Assembly (NCBI RefSeq): GCF_014323665.1
Contig: NZ_JABVEB010000041.1
Span: 1-43,880, forward strand
DNA: 43,880 bases
DNA from: Actinomadura sp. HBU206391
GTDB lineage: Bacteria; Actinomycetota; Actinomycetes; Streptosporangiales; Streptosporangiaceae
Direction: 5' to 3'
Positions 41,592 to 43,880 of the stretch are shown here, piece after piece. Made by a program: the position numbers and the translations under genes. A model generated the notes under the pieces. It was not told the origin of the DNA and searched no databases. It was given only the letters and a program-made list of their open reading frames with translations. Each line of letters opens with the position of its first letter. Position 1 is the stretch's first letter.

Positions 41592-42422
41592 ATGACCGTC
41601 GGTCAGGAAGCTAAGGCCGCAGGGCGACGAATGTCGTCCGGAAACGGAATGCAGTTCCTCGCGCGCGCCGGTCTCACGGCGCGCGGTTTCATGTACATAT
41701 TGCTCGGTTCGCTGGCCATCCAGGTGGCCTTCGGCGGTACGGACAAGAAGGCCGACCGGGAGGGCGCACTGAGTGCGGTGTCCGAGACGCCCGGTGGCAC
41801 GGTCATCCTCTGGGCGATGGTGGTGGGCTTCTTCGGGCTGGCGGTGTGGCGCTACGCCGAGGCGGCGTTCGGCCAGCCCGTGCCCGACGGCCGCAAGGCG
41901 ACCAAACGGGCGGCTTCGTTCGGACGCGGGGTCTTCTATACCAGCGTCGTCGTCAGCATCGTCTCGTTCGTGATGGGTCAGGGCACCAATTCCAGTGACG
42001 AGCAATCGAAGACGTTCACGGCCAAGGCGATGGAAGAGCCGGGCGGGCGCTGGCTCGTGCTGGCCGTCGGCATCGGCTTCATGGGCTACGGCATCGGCTG
42101 CATCGTCAACGCGATCCGCCGCAAGTTCCTGAAGAAACTGAACCGTGCGGAGATGACCCCGAGGCAGCGCGGCATGGTGGAGAAGATCGGCATCGTGGGC
42201 CGCAGCGCCCGCGGAGTGGTCTTCGGCAGCGTCGGTATCTTCCTCGCCAACGCCGCCATTCAGTACGACCCGGACAAGGCCAAGGGGCTCGACGGCACAC
42301 TGCGCGAGTTCACCAAGACCCCGGCGGGCCCGTGGCTGCTGGTCGCGGTCGCGATCGGGCTCCTGGTCTACGCGGTCTACTCCTTCTGCGAGGCCCGCTG
42401 GCGCCGCGTGGAGCCCGGCTAA
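41592..42422 (+). CDS. DUF1206 membrane protein
   Basis: 276 aa from ATG at 41592, with AAGGAGG 4 nt upstream. Three repeats of about 80 residues, each with a pair of membrane spans and a shared pattern: ARAGLTARGFMYILLGSLAIQ, FGRGVFYTSVVVSIVSFVMG and GRSARGVVFGSVGIFLANAA start the first, second and third repeats. This is the DUF1206 architecture, function unknown, with six spans in total. Its stop overlaps by 4 bp the stop of the convergent gene on the - strand. No link to sulfur transfer is visible beyond proximity. Confidence 0.92.
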   Translation: MTVGQEAKAAGRRMSSGNGMQFLARAGLTARGFMYILLGSLAIQVAFGGTDKKADREGALSAVSETPGGTVILWAMVVGFFGLAVWRYAEAAFGQPVPDGRKATKRAASFGRGVFYTSVVVSIVSFVMGQGTNSSDEQSKTFTAKAMEEPGGRWLVLAVGIGFMGYGIGCIVNAIRRKFLKKLNRAEMTPRQRGMVEKIGIVGRSARGVVFGSVGIFLANAAIQYDPDKAKGLDGTLREFTKTPAGPWLLVAVAIGLLVYAVYSFCEARWRRVEPG

Positions 42423-43447
42423 GGCTGGTATGGCGCGAGCGCCCGCCACCCGGGGTCCGGGGTGGAGGCCACCTTGGCACGGCCCTCCGACCAGCCCGCG
42501 GCGAGCTGATCGAGCTCGGCCACGACTCCGGACTCCGGGTCGGCGTACAGATGCAGGACCCTCAGGCCGTCGCCCGTCTCCCGCACCGCCAGCACGGCAC
42601 GGTCGCCGAGGGCGGCGAGATGCTTCTCGAACTCCCGCAGCGCCGACGCGGACGGCCCGACCGGAAGCCGGTCGGGATTGGTGTGGGCGTACGGCAACGA
42701 CACGGCCACGTGCAGGTCGCACAGCGGATGGTCCGGCCGGTGCAGCGGGAAGCGGACGTCCAGGCGGGCGGGATGGCCGCGCGGGGTCCGGCCCTCGCCC
42801 GTCAGCCAGTTCGGCTCCAGGAACGGCTCTGCGATCTGCTGCACCACCGCGGACAACATCGAGGGCGTCAATGAGTCCATCGGCTCCTCGGTGGCGACCT
42901 TCACGTCGCCGATCCAGCGCGCGACATCGTCCTCGCCCAGAGCCCAGTCGAGGATGTGCACGGCCACCTGCAGCCGGTTCTCCTCGGGCACGAACAGGAA
43001 ATCCGGGTGGTAGGCGGTGATGTGCACCCGGGCCCGGGCCTCGTCGGCACGCATCCCGAGCCGCACGTACTCGAGGTCGAACTCGTGATCGCCAAGCGTC
43101 AGCTTCTGGTTGAGCATCTCCGGATCGGCCTGACGAGCCGCGTGATAGTCCCAGCCGCCGCCCTTCGGTGCGGCGAGCCGCCAGCGCTCGGCGAGCCCGC
43201 GCAGCTCCGCCATCCCGCTGCCGGTGACGGTCAGCACCGGCTTGCCGCCGCCGTGGCCGATCTCCCACTGAAGCTGTGGATGGATCCGGCGGATCCGCCG
43301 GGAGATCTCCTCGAGGATGTCGGTCGGCAGACCGTCGGTCAGCGTGGCCTCGATGGACGGCTTGGTCTGCGCCCACCAGGCCCAGAACTCGGCGATGGCC
43401 GGGGCCGATGGGGAGGACGAGTCGCGTGGGCGGCGGAAGATTCCCAT
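42419..43447 (-). CDS. Uncharacterised cytoplasmic protein, ~342 aa
   Basis: The start is taken as ATG at 43447 (MGIFRRPRDS), since the upstream extension is built from repetitive intergenic DNA. No signal peptide or membrane span. Conserved-looking stretches include IAEFWAWWAQTKPSIEATL, HPQLQWEIGHGGGKPVLTVT, LAERWRLAAPKGGGWDYHAARQ and VAVHILDWALGEDDVARWIGDV. I recall similar actinomycete proteins annotated as hypothetical or DUF695-related but cannot confirm a family. The stop (TAG) overlaps the convergent DUF1206 stop. No clear Shine-Dalgarno is present. Function unknown. Confidence 0.8.
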   Translation of the reverse strand: MGIFRRPRDSSSPSAPAIAEFWAWWAQTKPSIEATLTDGLPTDILEEISRRIRRIHPQLQWEIGHGGGKPVLTVTGSGMAELRGLAERWRLAAPKGGGWDYHAARQADPEMLNQKLTLGDHEFDLEYVRLGMRADEARARVHITAYHPDFLFVPEENRLQVAVHILDWALGEDDVARWIGDVKVATEEPMDSLTPSMLSAVVQQIAEPFLEPNWLTGEGRTPRGHPARLDVRFPLHRPDHPLCDLHVAVSLPYAHTNPDRLPVGPSASALREFEKHLAALGDRAVLAVRETGDGLRVLHLYADPESGVVAELDQLAAGWSEGRAKVASTPDPGWRALAPYQP

Positions 43448-43500
43448 ATCGCGCCCAATCGTACTGTGTTCATGGCCGCGGCTTCGGCCGTGTTGAACGG

Positions 43501-43578
43501 CTGTGTTGATGGCGCTCGCTCCGCTCGCGCGGCTCGGGGCTGTGTTGATGGCGCTCGCTCCGCTCGCGCGGCTCGGGG
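43501..43578. repeat. Perfect 39-bp tandem duplication
   Basis: 43501-43539 and 43540-43578 are identical; both begin CTGTGTTGATGGCGCTCG and end CGGCTCGGGG. The core resembles short GC-rich intergenic repeats seen many times in some actinomycete chromosomes (recollection, not searched). Confidence 0.9.
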
Positions 43579-43587
43579 CGCTTTGAC

Positions 43588-43657
43588 GCGCTGTCTTCCC
43601 TCGTCGCTCCCGAGCGCTCCTTCGTCGCACTCGCTCGCTCCTCAGTCCAGACAGCGC
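43588..43657. repeat. Inverted repeat with a 52-bp loop
   Basis: GCGCTGTCT (43588-43596) pairs with AGACAGCGC (43649-43657). The loop contains smaller palindromic pieces such as GCTCCCGAGC. It sits directly after the tandem repeat and may be part of the same element. Confidence 0.6.
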
Positions 43658-43815
43658 GGCGCCCCTCGCAGTGCGCTTGGCCTGTACGCGTCGAGGCCAT
43701 CAGTCTTGCGATCAGGCGGGGACTTGGAGCGGAAGGATCTGTGGGGGCGCATGGCGGGCGTCGGGAAGAACTGGTGTGACCTCAGGTCGCGGGGGCGCGT
43801 ACGCTCGTAGGCGTT

Positions 43816-43880
43816 ATGACTCTGCGCGTTCTTGCCGCCATGTCGGGCGGCGTCGACTCCGCTGTGGCGGCGGCCCGGGC
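43816..43880 (+). CDS. mnmA: tRNA-specific 2-thiouridylase MnmA, 3'-truncated
   Basis: Only the first 21 codons plus two bases are in the window. The N-terminus M-T-L-R-V-L-A-A-M-S-G-G-V-D-S-A-V-A-A-A-R contains the PP-loop ATP-binding motif SGGVDS in the position and context expected for MnmA/TrmU, which makes 2-thiouridine at tRNA position 34 using activated persulfide sulfur. The cysteine desulfurase upstream would be the sulfur source. ATG follows TACGCT by 10 nt without a ribosome-binding site. Other PP-loop enzymes share SGGVDS, so identification rests also on the context. Confidence 0.8.
   Translation, partial: MTLRVLAAMSGGVDSAVAAAR

Larger units (their letters stand above)
43448..43815. 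other. Gene-free, repeat-rich region upstream of mnmA
   Basis: 368 bp made of two perfect 39-bp tandem repeats, a longer inverted repeat and CGCTCGCTCCGCTCGCG-type sequence, then about 150 bp leading to mnmA. TACGCT at 43800-43805 could be the -10 box of a leaderless mnmA transcript. Confidence 0.6.

Noticed and set aside
41436..43376. 646-aa - strand frame across the DUF1206 gene
   Set aside because: It covers two genes with clear families or coherent sequence in other frames and consists of low-complexity Arg/Ala/Gly sequence.
43448..43630. N-terminal extension of the uncharacterised protein (60 extra residues)
   Set aside because: The extension is translated from the 39-bp repeats and has no independent start signal.
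1..43880. tRNA or rRNA genes, CRISPR array, IS elements
   Set aside because: No CCA-ended cloverleaf pattern, rRNA motif, regularly spaced repeat-spacer array or transposase frame was seen on either strand by eye.

Overview
The window is very GC-rich DNA with actinomycete gene architecture: GTG and TTG starts, ATGA/GTGA stop-start overlaps, TANNNT boxes just upstream of start codons, the GlgE maltosyltransferase pathway, several Ser/Thr protein kinases and an FxsB-type radical SAM enzyme. It is most probably a chromosomal piece of a spore-forming or related actinomycete (Streptosporangiales/Thermomonosporaceae-like; this placement is inference). No tRNA, rRNA, IS element or CRISPR array was recognised.

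Layout. (1) 1-2263, + strand: the 3' part of a clan-A glycoside hydrolase, coupled to a cytochrome P450 of the CYP125/124/142 type. (2) 10032-2271, - strand: a tightly packed surface-polysaccharide operon with two family-2 glycosyltransferases, a CelD/FemAB-like GNAT protein, a NodB deacetylase, a Wzx-like flippase, a large polytopic membrane protein and a small membrane protein. (3) 15748-10419, - strand: glgE-treS-mak, the trehalose-to-alpha-glucan route, with alpha-glucan phosphorylase divergent on the + strand (16048-18648). (4) 18777-20464: a secreted HNH nuclease and an enoyl-CoA hydratase.

(5) 20566-24521: a less GC-rich island. An NB-ARC/TPR protein is divergent from a 63-aa peptide gene, which is followed 29 bp later by an FxsB-like radical SAM/SPASM maturase. 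I read this as a RiPP (cyclophane-type) locus whose precursor lacks the usual FxSxx C-terminus. It is the best candidate here for an undescribed system. (6) 24667-31549: an acyl-ACP desaturase and four consecutive Ser/Thr kinase genes. One kinase is soluble, three have multi-span C-terminal membrane tails, and the third has lost the APE/P+1 part of the activation segment.

(7) 31916-33659: etfB-etfA behind a promoter with an 18-bp tandem repeat, ended by a 17-bp perfect hairpin. (8) 33814-38215: MoxR ATPase, DUF58 protein and membrane transglutaminase, overlapping by stop-start codons. (9) 38350-40215: an MFS exporter and a TetR regulator with a palindromic operator sitting exactly in its promoter spacer. 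(10) 40337-43880: a NifS/IscS-type cysteine desulfurase, a DUF1206 membrane protein, an uncharacterised protein on the - strand, and the first 21 codons of mnmA. The desulfurase and MnmA together suggest a tRNA 2-thiouridine sulfur relay.

Gene ends come from reading frames and visible ribosome-binding sites. Family assignments come from motif recognition by eye, without database searches.
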